From Galeopsis tetrahit (Eukaryota; Streptophyta; Magnoliopsida; Lamiales; Lamiaceae): a DNA stretch of 64,000 nucleotides. The stretch lies in the NCBI GenBank assembly GCA_963675135.1, contig OY776121.1:69766265-69830264 (forward strand). Reading direction: 5' to 3'. The stretch's first letter is position 1; the number at the start of each line of letters is the position of its first letter. Made by a program: the position numbers and the translations under genes. Shown here in pieces: positions 45,741 to 56,919 of this stretch. Below the pieces are notes generated by a model. It worked only from the letters and a program-made list of their open reading frames with translations, was not told the origin of the DNA and did not search any database.

Positions 45741-48700
45741 CTCTTCTTCTTCGATCAAATTCTCAGCGCAGCTCTATGGACTATGGCTGCTCTGTTTTTC
45801 AGTCAAGAAAGAGAGGGAGGTACTGGTTCAGTTCCAATTTCCAATTATACCCTCCATTAACATAAAAGTGTACAACCTCATCTAACAATCGGCCTGTTTA
45901 GAGCCGGCCCAAATATAAGCCCGACCCATTACTTCAGTGTAGGCCCAAATTACTTCACAGACCAAAAAAGGTCTTAGTCCAAAGGAATTTACAATGAAAA
46001 TTGTTGCTACTTGGCAAAATTCCAATTTTATAGGATTTGAGTTTGGTTTGTTTATTATCAAACTAAACGAGCTTAATATTGAATATTCCATTTTAAATTA
46101 GATTATTTATCAATAAATTACAAAGAAAATTTATATATCAAAAACTCATATATACAAGATTCTACATTTTTTCTTAATTAAATATATTTAATTATAATTT
46201 CCATTAATGATTCATGTACTTATTACTCTATCAAACAATGTTTTGAAGTAAAAATTATAATGTTAAGTGGAACCCTGTCTCATAATGTCATACAAATTTC
46301 TACTGTTTATACTTAGCATAAATATTAAACGTAAAAATTATAAACTAAAATTAAATTATTTATTACTCTTATCTTTATGAGCTTACTAACAAAGTTTATT
46401 CGTGAGTTTGTTTGTTTATATTTACCAGCTTTGTAAAACTATCTCAAACGAATATTTTTCTACTTGGTACATTAAGTAATATCACGAGGACATATGCAAT
46501 GTGTACTAAAAAAGATTAATAAAAGTTGAAACATCAAACTAGAACAAAAATATCATTACATACTTGCGGTTGAATTCTCTATTCCATTTTTCATGTCACT
46601 CTAGGATGTTAATTATTTTTTAATATGACATGTGTCAATAATTCGTATATTAAAATAAGACGTGAAACACCAAAATTTAGAACAAGTTATCTCATTCTGT
46701 AAACCGTACTTGCAAGGGGATGGGCGGATTTCAGATTATTGACTAATTAAATTAAATACTTTAGTAAATTAATAATCTTAAAGTAAAATTGTAAATTTGG
46801 GGGGTTTGCACTAGTTTATTTATATTTGCAAGTATGATAGTAACATTTATTTTCTACATACATATGTAGTGTGGATTTATAAATATATTAATGATTTATT
46901 GCGGCTCACATCATTAATTAACAATATAATGATTATCATCAACATTCATCAAATAATTCAGTTAGCTATTTCAATTAATCAAACCGTGTTTTTTTTAGCA
47001 TTAATCAAACCATGTTCTTCATCATCCTTCAAATCATATAATTTATATATATGCGTATAAAGATTATGGGAAAAACTTAATCTAATGTCGTACGCCGCAA
47101 GCACCTTAATTAGGAATCCCTAAAGACAAAAGATAACACACATGACAACCACAGTCCTCGGCTCATAAATAAATACGAAAATAATAAGATGAAATTCATT
47201 TTTTGATAAGCTGATGCTGAAAATCACATGATATGTTGCTAAAAATAAAACTTCAAACTTATAAACATGTGGCCACTGTCCCATGTTCAATACGTGTCGA
47301 TATCTACTTTAAGCCCTTGGATATTTTTTCATAAATCCTAAATAAACCATTTTCCAAGAAATTTAGATTTTTATTATATATAAAATAATATTTAATCTCA
47401 TATTATTCAGCATACGTAACGAAAAACTGTATTACACGGGGCTGGATCCCCCCTGCTGGGCACCCAAACCCACAAATTCAATGGTGCAGAGCAGCAGAAA
47501 CGTTGTCGTTTGAATGTATTTGTGCTTAATAAATTGGCTACCAATTTTGCCGTTTTGTGTGCTTAATAATCTGTGCATGATTTAAAAAAAAAAAAAAATA
47601 GAAAAGTGGTAGTATTGTATTGAACTTGATGCCTTTTTTCGCTTAATGAAAAATATTTTTAATTAAAAAAGGGTATCAAAATTGTTATTTTTTCCTCTTT
47701 TCGAGTTAGGATTTATTTATTCTTTTAATCTTTTTATTTTTCTCATTAATTTTTTCTCTATCATTTCTTAATTTAGCAAGACTTTTTATTTTATTTTTTA
47801 AATAAATTTAACATAAGATAAACATTTATATGAGACAATCTTATGAGTTCTCAAAATGATCCATGAACTTATGATTCCAACTTTATTTTAAAATAAAGTA
47901 AGGTGTAAATAGTAAAATAAATTTTCATCTCATATGTGAGACCGTCTCACAATTAACACTATTTTAACATAATTCTCCTAATACATATACATACCGAGTA
48001 TAATAGAAGATGAACAATAAATTGAAATAGTCTCAAAATATATAAGAACATAAAAATAAAAAAAATAAAAATAAAAAACTACTAAATAAACTTAATTTTC
48101 TCCATCTACATATTTAAAAAATTTATTAAGCATGACAAACTATGGACCAGTTGAACAATCTTTTGTTCTAATGAAAAAATTATCCACACCCACATAATAT
48201 TGTTTTCATATATATTAAAGAAATGAAACATTAGAGAATATAGTTATTTTAAATTCATAATTTTGTACCTTACATCTGAATCAAATTATATCATTTAATT
48301 TTGTAATTTTTGTAAAAGATGGTCAAATGGAGGATGTCCTACAACATTTATCCAAAAAAGACCAAGTACAATGTAATAGTCGATAGAAACAATAAGAAAT
48401 GGAGGCCTACACTTTGATGCTCTCCAAAAAAAGACAGACCCATGTGCAAAATTGGTTGCATATCAGATTGACATTGGTCATTCACATTTCTTAAATCATG
48501 AAGGAGTAACTCTCATGTCTATGTCTTTTTTTTCTTCTAGATTTCTCTAGCTAGCTAGGTCAATTACTTATAATAATATTAATTCATTTATTCACTTATT
48601 AAAGAACAAGCTAGACGACTAAGTAGTAATTAAAACTACAAACTTGCACCATATAGGTAGGTATTAGGTATATGCATGTGGATCTAACATCTTACTTTGA

Positions 48701-49064
48701 GAGGGGATGAAAATCTTTCAACTGTGTGTAGTAGTACTGTATTCTGTATAATTTTAATTAATTTAAGAAGACCAAGTCCTTATAAAATATAGATCTAAAT
48801 TTAAAAAAAAAAATACTGCATATATATAAAATGAAAAAAAAAATCATATCTAAAAGAGAGTTCCCCTCGTAACACCCCCAGTGAATTTTTCATCACTGCT
48901 TACATAATCATACATTAATAAATATTTTAATTGTCTGTGTTGAATTTATACGAAAAATTAATGTGTATGGATAATTAATGATTTAGAGATAAAGAAACAA
49001 CATAAAAATTTCAAATGAAACGTGTTGATTTAACAAAATACTAAAGAAATTTGTTTAATTAATA
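45741..49064. other. Gene-free stretch
   Basis: Left edge is the promoter of YbaK copy B. 47432-47560 is GC-richer but codes for nothing recognisable. 47930-47955 holds GTGAGACCGTCTCAC, a short palindrome also known from plant MITE ends, without a clear partner. Otherwise AT-rich and without frames. Confidence 0.45.
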
Positions 49065-49089
49065 CTCTCTCAGTCCCGTGATTATTTTC
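49065..49089. mobile_element. Left piece of a Stowaway MITE split by the copia element
   Basis: TA (49063-49064) is followed by CTCTCTCAGTCCCGTGATTA and ATTTTC... up to the LTR. The rest of the MITE lies at 54121-54386. Joined, the MITE would be about 290 bp. Confidence 0.8.
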
Positions 49090-49349
49090 TGTTTAAAATG
49101 TATAATTTCAGCTTATATTGCAAAGTGTGATATGTACACTATATATAGAGGCTTAGATTCTAGAGCCTTCTATCTAACAACTTGTTGTTACAACAACCAC
49201 ACTAACTACCTTTCTTCTAACTATCTAACAATGGTTGTGCATGGGCTGTAATCCCATGCATCTTGCTATATGCTACGCGTGAGGGTTTGCATGGTTATGA
49301 TCCCATGCTTACTGCTCTACACTACTACTCTACATTACTATACTTAACA
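49090..49349 (-). repeat. 3' LTR of the copia element
   Basis: 260 bp, starting TGTTTAAAATG and ending ACTTAACA on the + strand. It matches the other LTR except for five transitions. Confidence 0.95.
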
Positions 49350-49361
49350 CGCCCCCGAAGA
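49350..49361 (-). other. Polypurine tract of the copia element
   Basis: On the minus strand TCTTCGGGGGCG directly precedes the 3' LTR. Confidence 0.6.
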
Positions 49362-49375
49362 AAATGGACCACAGT

Positions 49376-50677
49376 TTAAGTGAGGTTCAGCCATGCACTT
49401 AGTCGAGCAAATCGTGTTGGGGCAAGAGGCTTCGTAAGTAGGTCAGCAGGTTGATCTTCTGAAGAAATGTATCGAATGTCAAGTATGTTGCTCTTAACCT
49501 TTTCCCGTAAAAAGTGGACATCTACTTCAATATGTTTGGTACGAGAATGAAACGCCGGGCTGTATGCAAGAGTGATTGCACCTTGATTGTCACACCACAA
49601 GAGAGCTGGTGTAGAGATAGGTATGCATAACTCCTTACATAAGCTGGAAATCCAAAGAATGTCAGTTGTAGCCAATGCCAACGCTCTGTACTCCGCCTCA
49701 GTGCTGCTTCTCGCCACCACATTTTGTTTTCGGGAACTCCACGAGATTAGATTCTGGCCAAGAGTGATACAGAAACCAGAAGTGCTCCTCCTATCATCCA
49801 AGCTTGATGCATAGTCCGCATCAACGAACCCCTGTAACCTGAAATCAGACACTATAGAGAAGGAAATACCATGAGAAATAGAGCCCTTAAGGTACCTAAG
49901 AACTCTTTTGCATGCCTTCCAATGATTTTGTGTCGGATTTTGCAAGAACTGAGAAAGTTTGTTGACACTAAAAGAGATGTCAGGCCTGGTGAGTGTTAGG
50001 TATTGTAAGGCTCCAATGATGCTTCGAAAAAGAGTGGGATTGTCAAATGGGGGGCTATCTGTGGAGTGGAGTTGTGTTGAGTGGCAGAGGGGAGTGGAGC
50101 AGGGTTTGGATGAGGTAAGATTGGCTTTGGTGATAAGATCTGTGGTGTATTTAGATTGAGAGAGTTTGATAGAATGGGGAGTGACATGAGCCTCAATGCC
50201 CAGAAAGTAGTTGATTTCTCCAAGATGTTTTAGAGAAAACTCAGAATGTAGTTTATCAATGAGAGTTTGGACCAACTGGCTGTCATCTCCTGTAATGAGT
50301 ATGTCATCTACATAAACCAGCAGCAGTGTGGTTTTCCCATGTGAAGCTCTGTGGAACAGACAGTGATCAGATGTAGAATGAGTGAAGCCTTGGTTGATCA
50401 AGAATGCTTTGAGAGTGTCATACCAAGCTTTGGGAGCTTGTTTGAGGCCATAAAGAGCTTTTCGAAGTCTACACACATGAGATGGATACTGATCATTTAC
50501 AAACCCCTCAGTTTGAGCAACATAGACAGTTTCAAGCAAAGATCCTTTGAGAAACGCATTATTGATGTCCACTTGTTGAATGGACCACCCCTTTGAGACA
50601 GCAAGTGTGAACACAATGCGGAGTGTGACTGGCTTAATGACAGGGCTAAATGTATTGAAGTAGTCAACTCCAGCCAT
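49376..50677 (-). pseudogene. Copia polyprotein, C-terminal part (reverse transcriptase and RNase H)
   Basis: 433 residues in the same frame as the upstream part, separated from it by one TAA codon and 11 open codons. The first Met is internal. Reverse transcriptase motifs: VDINNAFLKGSL near residue 40, YGLKQAPKAWYD near 75, catalytic YVDDILITG near 122. RNase H: DADYASSLDDRRSTSGF near 290, STEAEYRAL near 325, WCDNQGAI near 360. All visible catalytic Asp and Glu are present. The end SAWLNLT is normal, just before the polypurine tract. Without read-through of the stop, no RT would be made from this copy. Confidence 0.92.
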
Positions 50678-50710
50678 CTGCTGAAAACCCCTAGCTACAA
50701 GTCTTGCTTT

Positions 50711-53614
50711 TTATCTTTCAACAGTGCCATCCTTGTTATACTTAACCCTGAATAGCCACTTTGTAGTGATAGGGTGAATGGTTGGTGAAGGTGCCACAAG
50801 ATCCCAAGTACCATTCTGAATGAGGGCATCATACTCCAACTGCATAGCCTGCTTCCAATTTGTATCAACAATAGCCTCAGAAACTGAATTAGGTTCAGGG
50901 ATAGGAGCTGTGGTGATAAGAGCCTTTGGTTTGAAAATACCAGATTTGGATCTTATTTGCATAGCATGAGAGGGAGGGGGTGGAGCATCAGGGAAAGGGG
51001 CAGTGTGTGAAGATGAGTGGGAAGAATGGGTGAGAGTGGGAAGTTTATATCTGGTAGAAGATGATGAAGATGAAACTTCACCAGATTGAGCTATGGTGTT
51101 GGAATGATTGCTGTCAATGGGAGATGGAGGTAATAGGTATCTGGAAGATGAATTGGATGATAATCCAGGATTGATAGGAGCTGTGGGAGATGGAAAAGGT
51201 GGAGAGGCTGGTAATTGAGCAGAGAATTTGTGAACAGGAGTGATGGAGGTGAGGTTCTGGGGTGTGTAAGTTGGGAATTCAGATTCATTGAATTGAACTG
51301 AAGCTGACACATAAATCTTGCCAGAAGAGTGAAGACAGATATAGCCCTTGTGATTAGGACTATACCCCAAGAAAATGCATTTGGAACTTCGAAATTGGAG
51401 CTTTGAGGAATTGTATGGTCTGAGAAATGGGAAGCAAGCACACCCAAAAACCCTTAGGGAGTGATAGTCAGGAGGCTTGAGATAGAGTTTTTCAAAGGGA
51501 GATGTGTGATGTAAGATTGGTTTAGGGAGCATGTTGATTAGGTAGGCAGCTGTGGAGAAAGCATGCCACCAGAATTGCATATAAAGATTGGAGTTAGCAA
51601 GCATGGCAAGACTAAGTTCAGTGACATGTTGATGCTTTCTTTCAACTAGGCCATTTTGTTGGTGAGTGTAGGCACATGACAGATGAACTTGCACACCAAG
51701 AGGCCTTACTAGTGTATCCACAGGCAAAAATTCAGTTCCCATATCATGTTGAAGTACTTTGACCTTTACACCAAACAATCTTTCCACTGTGATCATAAAA
51801 TGATGAAAAACCCCAACAACCTCAGATTTAGCCTTTAAAGGGAACACCCAAACAAATCTTGTGAAGTCATCCACAATTGACAGAAAGTATTTGTAACCAT
51901 CAATAGACACACAAGAAGCAGGCCCCCACACATCCATATGCAATAACTCAAAAGAAGTAGTAGAGTGATGCACAACAAAATTGAAGTGTTTAAGATGCAT
52001 CTTGCCCATTTTACATTCATCACAAAATGTGTTAACATCTTTATTACAAGCAATATTCAATGACCTCAGTACAGTAGACAAGGTGGTGTTGCCAGGATGG
52101 CCTAGTCTACAATGCCATAGTCTCCAACTATTGCTACTAGACCTATCCTTATTCACAATATCAGCAGAAGTGTTATTCTTGAGCCTAAGAACATTATTGC
52201 AAACTCTGGATGAAGTGCTTCTCAAGCAGCCATCAGCAGCACCAAAGTTAAGAACATAGAGACCATCTTTAAGCTCCCCTCTCAATAGAATCTTGTGAGT
52301 GGTCAGATCCTTAACAAGACAACAGTCAGCAAGAAACTCCATCACAGCATCATTATCTTTGAGAACCTGAGAAATGCTCATAAGATTTTTAGTGATTGCA
52401 GGCACATGTAGAACATTGTCCATTACTATAGACCTAGTCTTATCACATGTAGGCATAGAGAAATAACCAGTGTGTGATATAGGTATAGCATCACCATTAC
52501 CAACAACTAAAGAATCCATACCTTGATAGGGAGTATTGATGTGAAGGTTGGATAGTTGTGAAGTAACATGATGTGTAGCTCCACTGTCAATGTACCAAGG
52601 AGAGGTTGAAGTAGTTGCATGAGAGATGGATGATGAGGCACCTGAATCCAATGAGCCAGTGAGAGCTGGAGAGTAAGATGTGTAAGATACAGGGGAAGCT
52701 GGATGAGGAGATGCAAAGGTGTGTTGATGCTGAGCAAAGTTAGCCTGGAATGGAGTAGTCAAGGGAGGGTGATGAGCTGGAGGAGCTGGTCGAGAGTTCT
52801 CAAGGCCGTGAAAGTTTTGATCAAACCTCTTGAAACACTTGGCAGCCACATGATAATTTCTGCCACATAGTTGGCAAAAAACTCTAGGTTTGGAGAAGAT
52901 CTTACCCTTGCCATGAGATTTACCAGAATTGTGGCCTCTAGTAACAGCATTAACAGATGGTTGATTTGGCGAGGCAATGTGTCCACCAACAAGATTCTGT
53001 GCATTGGCATTATGACTTAAGAGTCTCATCTCATAAGCCTGCAGCATAGATTGAACCTCTGGAATCGAAGGAATAGTTCCCCTGGTAGTTAAAGAGACAA
53101 CAATAGCATCAAACTCAGCACCAAGGCCTCCTAGAATGTACAACACCAATTCAGCATCACTAATGGCTTGACCTGCATGATGCAAGCCATCTGCAATTGC
53201 ACGCATCTTCAAAATGAATGCATCAATGCTCAGATCATTTTTATTCACAGTCTGAAGCTGCAGCCTTAGGATCATTGCCTTCGCACTGGATTGTGACTGG
53301 AATAAGGACTCAAATGCTTGCCATAGCTGAAATGAGTGTTCACAACGACTCACATGTCCTAGCATTGAATCAGCAACAGAGCTAAGAAGCCAGCTGAGTA
53401 AAAATTGATCTCGTCGTTGCCACGAGACTGAATCTGATGTAGAAGAGGTTGAATCCTGTGGAATGGTAGTGCAAAGAAGTACATCGTCAAAGCAGTGTGC
53501 TCTAACAGAAGCAAGGACTTGATTACGCCAGAATGGATAATTATCATTATCAAGGCGAATCGAAAGAGTGATAAATCTGGAAAGAGTTGAAGAATTGGTA
53601 GATGATGTAGTCAT
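50711..53614 (-). pseudogene. Copia polyprotein, N-terminal part (gag, protease, integrase, start of RT)
   Basis: 967 residues from ATG at 53614 to TAA at 50711-50713. Gag occupies about 1-240; a CCHC zinc knuckle is at 247-260 (CQLCGRNYHVAAKC). The aspartic protease motif YIDSGATHHV has Asp343. The integrase has its HHCC part at about 500-535 (WHCRLGHPGNT, then CDEC) and catalytic Asp561, Asp624 and Glu658 (in HMDVWGP, QHDMGTEF, GLVERKH). The last part is the beginning of reverse transcriptase (TKWLFRVKYNKDGTVER). The stop falls where copia elements normally have Tyr between ER and KARL; a single base change explains it. Confidence 0.93.
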
Positions 53615-53848
53615 GATAGAAACAGAGGCTAGCGGAAGGGAAATGGATCGAGAAGCTGAAGAAGAGAGGCGGTTACTATATGAACAAAACAGTTACTGTT
53701 CATATAATGATGAAGATAGGCATGGGAGTGTTTGAAGATTCAAATAATCAGATGAAGAAGAAATAGGAACGAAGAAAGGCAGAAGTGAACGAAGAAGGAG
53801 GGTGAATTGAACTTGCAAAATCAAACACAAAACCATGAGAAACCTGCT

Positions 53849-53860
53849 CTCATGATACCA
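53849..53860 (-). other. Primer-binding site of the copia element
   Basis: On the minus strand TGGTATCATGAGAGC follows the 5' LTR at once. TGGTATCA is the usual site for the initiator Met-tRNA 3' end in plant copia elements. Confidence 0.8.
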
Positions 53861-54120
53861 TGTTTGAAATGTATAATTTCAGCTTGTATTGCAAAGTGTG
53901 ATATGTACACTATATATAGAGGCTTAGATTCTAGAGTCTTCTATCTAACAACTTGTTGTTATAACAACCACACTAACTACCTTTCTTCTAACTATCTAAC
54001 AATGGTTGTGCATGGGCTGTAATCCCATGCATCTTGCTATATGCTACGCGTGAGGGTTTGCATGGTTATGATCCCATGCTTACTGCTCTACACTATTACT
54101 CTACATTACTATACTTAACA
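53861..54120 (-). repeat. 5' LTR of the copia element
   Basis: 260 bp with the same ends as the partner LTR. Its five differences from the partner are all G or T here against A or C there on the + strand. CTATATATAG (near 53910) may be its TATA box. Confidence 0.95.
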
Positions 54121-54386
54121 CTTTCACATGTGAAGTGGCACACAAAATAAGAAAAGTGAATTTAGTGGGGAATTTTGAGGGGTAATTTTGTAAATCTTTA
54201 TGTATAAGGTAAATAAATGAGTTGACTTTTGTGTATGTGTGGAGAAAAAGTAATGGCATTTCTGTAAAATTGAGAATATTGTGAGGGTTGAGTTTATAAA
54301 GAGTTTTCCATTTTAAGGGTGTGAAAGTACTTATTGTGAAACGTCCCAAAAAGGAAAGTGTAAAAGTAATTGTAGGAAGGAGGGAG
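54121..54386. mobile_element. Right piece of the Stowaway MITE split by the copia element
   Basis: It ends with GTAGGAAGGAGGGAG followed by TA at 54387-54388. Inverted, this end (CTCCCTCCTTCCTACAATTA) pairs with the left piece at 49065. TA on both outer sides is the target duplication. Confidence 0.8.
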
Positions 54387-54487
54387 TACATTTTTTTGAT
54401 AAAAGATCAAAATATTGTCACTAGCAACAAGTTCAAAAGTATACTGCTATGAATTTAAAAATATTTGCAAATTTTTCAAAAAAAATT

Positions 54488-54837
54488 TACTACAAATAAT
54501 TGTCAAAATTGTGAGGGAAAATTGCGAGGGGTATGTAATCCCTCGTTAAATGGCGAGGGATTTTACGAGGGGAGCAGATGGAGAGGGAAATATCGAGGGT
54601 TCAAAAATTCCTCGCCATTTAACGAGGGACATTGTTTTAAAAATGATAAAGGGCGAGGGATTTAATGCTCGCTGGCTGGCGAAGAAATTTAATGCTCACG
54701 GTCAAGCGAAGGATAAATTAAAATGTTCGGCAAAAAATAGAGAGGAAATTCTGGCAAGGGAAATCCCTAGTTATTCATGTTAAAGAAGACTTTTCCCTTG
54801 CCAAATTCCTCTCTATTTGGATACTTTTTTTGTAATG
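54488..54837. mobile_element. CACTA-like MITE, 350 bp
   Basis: The ends are TACTACAAATAATTGTC and, inverted, CATTACAAAAAAAGTATCC, weak forms of CACTACAAAA. The flanking 3 bp are ATT on both sides (54485-54487 and 54838-54840). Inside, CCCTCGTTAAATGGCGAGGG (54540) and its inverted copy (54609-54628) and many GCGAGGG/CCCTCGC words form subterminal-type repeats. The frames inside are too short to mean anything. Confidence 0.6.
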
Positions 54838-54840
54838 ATT

Positions 54841-56156
54841 AAATGTTCAAAATATTTTTGAACTTGTTAGAGTATGTACATTCTTTGATCTTGCAGTGAC
54901 AATACACTAGTCTTGTAATAACATAGTTTTTGTCATATAGTAGGATAATACGATAAACCTAAAAATATATTTTTGTTCAATTTGACCTAGCTAGTTGACT
55001 CTAGTTTAATCCGTAAATTTTTATATTAAATTTATCTTAATTGGCTCTATTTCATATATATATATATGTTAAGTTTTTCTGTTTTGGTGTATTTATAATT
55101 CTTGAATAACTTTGTGAACAAGAAATTAATTAATCCTAAATCTAAAAATCAAATCAAAATACTAATCTTGCAGAATAATTTACACATTAATAAATACGGA
55201 GTATAAGTTAATTAACTTTTACATTCCAATTTTCTAATTTATCATTCATCTCATAATATATATCAATTAAATATTAAGAGATTTATCCAATTTAATTATA
55301 TTTTTTCTAAAATTCGTTAGGCTTGACCGCTGAATAATATTTTCAATTGTTTCGATCTATATATTTCCTCCTTGCAAGAATAAATAAATAGAATCCTAGA
55401 GTAACATCAACCAGTTGTATAATTTTAACTCATAAATTTTCAGTCTAAGTTTTTTTTTTTTTGGCAAGAGCGATTTGTATATACTGAAAAAATATTAAAT
55501 TATTAATATTATCGGTATATAAATTAATATTTATATATGTATAAACTAATAGTCTTTAATTATCCCCTTTTATTAATTCTGTAATCTATTAAAATAAGTC
55601 AAAATTAAATTATAGTTTTACCATCTACAACAAATTAACGAGCATAATTTTTTGTGAAATTCGTAGCGCAGCACTAGAAATTTGCATTTTCCATAAGCGT
55701 CTGAGTTGGTATAATATGTCGATCGAAAGACACAAGTTCATTTCCATATCTTAGTATTTTTACCTCTTTTGTACGACGAAAACTATGTTTGTTCGATCAA
55801 TGTGCTTCTAATAGTAAAAAGGAATAAAAATTATTTTTCAATGACGTTTATCCCATTATATCACTATTTTTTGGTAGCAGACTCTAAAGCACTCAACAAA
55901 AATAGCTAAAAAGTAATAATTGACCAAGGTTTATTGTAGAAATTAATGAAGGAAATACAATTTTGTTTTTCACTATTTAAATAATAAAAAAATATACAGA
56001 AATTCACTTTGGAGAGCCCAAATATACGCCAAAAATTAAACTCAAATTACAGTAAATTATTGTCAGTAATTAATGTCTTCATGAAATAAACTGAAGATCA
56101 TCTAATGAATAAACAAAAATAAATAAGTAATATATATAGAAATTAAATAAATAAAA
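54841..56156. other. Gene-free AT-rich stretch, 3' flank of the ERF gene
   Basis: No frame, element end or RNA gene was recognised. The part next to 56157 should hold the 3' UTR of the ERF gene on the minus strand. Confidence 0.45.
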
Positions 56157-56813
56157 TCAGCAGAAGCTCCAGAGACGAATATCGGTATCTTCATAGCAAT
56201 CTTCCATCATCATCAAATTAGGATCAAAGAAGACGCCATTAAGCATTTCATTGTACTTCGGGGAGTCAAAGATGTACCATGAGCTCTCCAGTACACTAGG
56301 CTCCTCAAGTTGTACCTTGTACTCATGATCCTCCTCATGATCAGCTAAATAAATCCGATCATTTTCAATCTGGAAGCTCGAATTCAGCGACGGCGACGAT
56401 GACGATGACGACAACGACGGCGATGAATTAAACGACGAAGACGAGGACGAAAATGACGATTGAGGGCTGGGGTTATCGAGGTAATTAGCGTTGGCTGCGG
56501 CTGCCGCGGCGACTCTTTGGATGGATTTGGGGGACATTTCGGTCTTTTCAGGGTTGAGATCATTTTGGTGAGAGAGGGGGAAATTGAGGTTGGCGGATTT
56601 GCCCCTGAGACATATTAGGGCTGCGTCGTAGGCTCGGGCCGCTGCTTCGGGTGTGGAGTAGGAGCCGAGCCAGATTCTTGTTTTCTGATTTGGAGCTCTG
56701 ATTTCGGATACGTATGACCCCCAGCTTCTCATTCTTACTCCCTTGTACTTCTTCTTGCTTATTTGATTAGTAATGTTTGTTGAGGTTTTGCAGGTTAATT
56801 CTGCCTTCACCAT
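56157..56813 (-). CDS. AP2/ERF transcription factor (ERF012-ERF014-like, DREB-type)
   Basis: An intronless frame of 218 residues, as usual for ERF genes. One AP2 DNA-binding domain lies at residues 23-80: YKGVRMRSWGSYVSEIR, RIWLGSYSTPEAAARAYDAA and LNFP. The RMRSWGSYVSEIRAPNQKTR sequence is that of the group with Arabidopsis ERF012, ERF013 and ERF014. Val at the usual 14th position favours DRE-type targets. After it come an Ala run, a long Ser-rich stretch (about 118-146) and an acidic end DCYEDTDIRLWSF, which resembles activation motifs of this group. MVKAEL at the start also agrees with ERF014. It acts in the nucleus, probably in stress or development; targets are unknown. Confidence 0.95.
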   Translation of the reverse strand: MVKAELTCKTSTNITNQISKKKYKGVRMRSWGSYVSEIRAPNQKTRIWLGSYSTPEAAARAYDAALICLRGKSANLNFPLSHQNDLNPEKTEMSPKSIQRVAAAAAANANYLDNPSPQSSFSSSSSSFNSSPSLSSSSSSPSLNSSFQIENDRIYLADHEEDHEYKVQLEEPSVLESSWYIFDSPKYNEMLNGVFFDPNLMMMEDCYEDTDIRLWSFC

Positions 56814-56907
56814 TGTTTAGGTTTGTTTACTCTTCTTTGTTGCTGCTCTGCTTTTCTTTGAAGTGGGAGGAGAGTGTTTGTGAAGGAAGGAAGGAGGATT
56901 GGGGTGA

Positions 56908-56916
56908 TATTTATAG
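56908..56916 (-). promoter_or_regulatory. TATA box of the ERF gene
   Basis: On the minus strand CTATAAATA lies about 95 bp before the ATG (56813), followed by an AC/CT-rich leader with CTTCCTTCCTTCAC. Expected transcription start near 56880. Confidence 0.7.
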
Positions 56917-56919
56917 ATG

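Larger units (their letters stand above)
49090..54120 (-). mobile_element. Ty1/copia LTR retrotransposon, complete, 5.0 kb
   Basis: Two 260-bp LTRs flank a single long gag-pol region on the minus strand, with a primer-binding site and a polypurine tract in place. The flanking 5 bases are TTTTC (49085-49089) and CTTTC (54121-54125), equal at four of five positions. The LTRs differ at five of 260 positions, all transitions, so the insertion is young. One in-frame stop breaks the polyprotein. Short LTRs, one frame and domain order gag-protease-integrase-RT-RNase H are those of Ty1/copia; a lineage (for instance Ale/Retrofit) cannot be fixed by eye. Confidence 0.95.
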
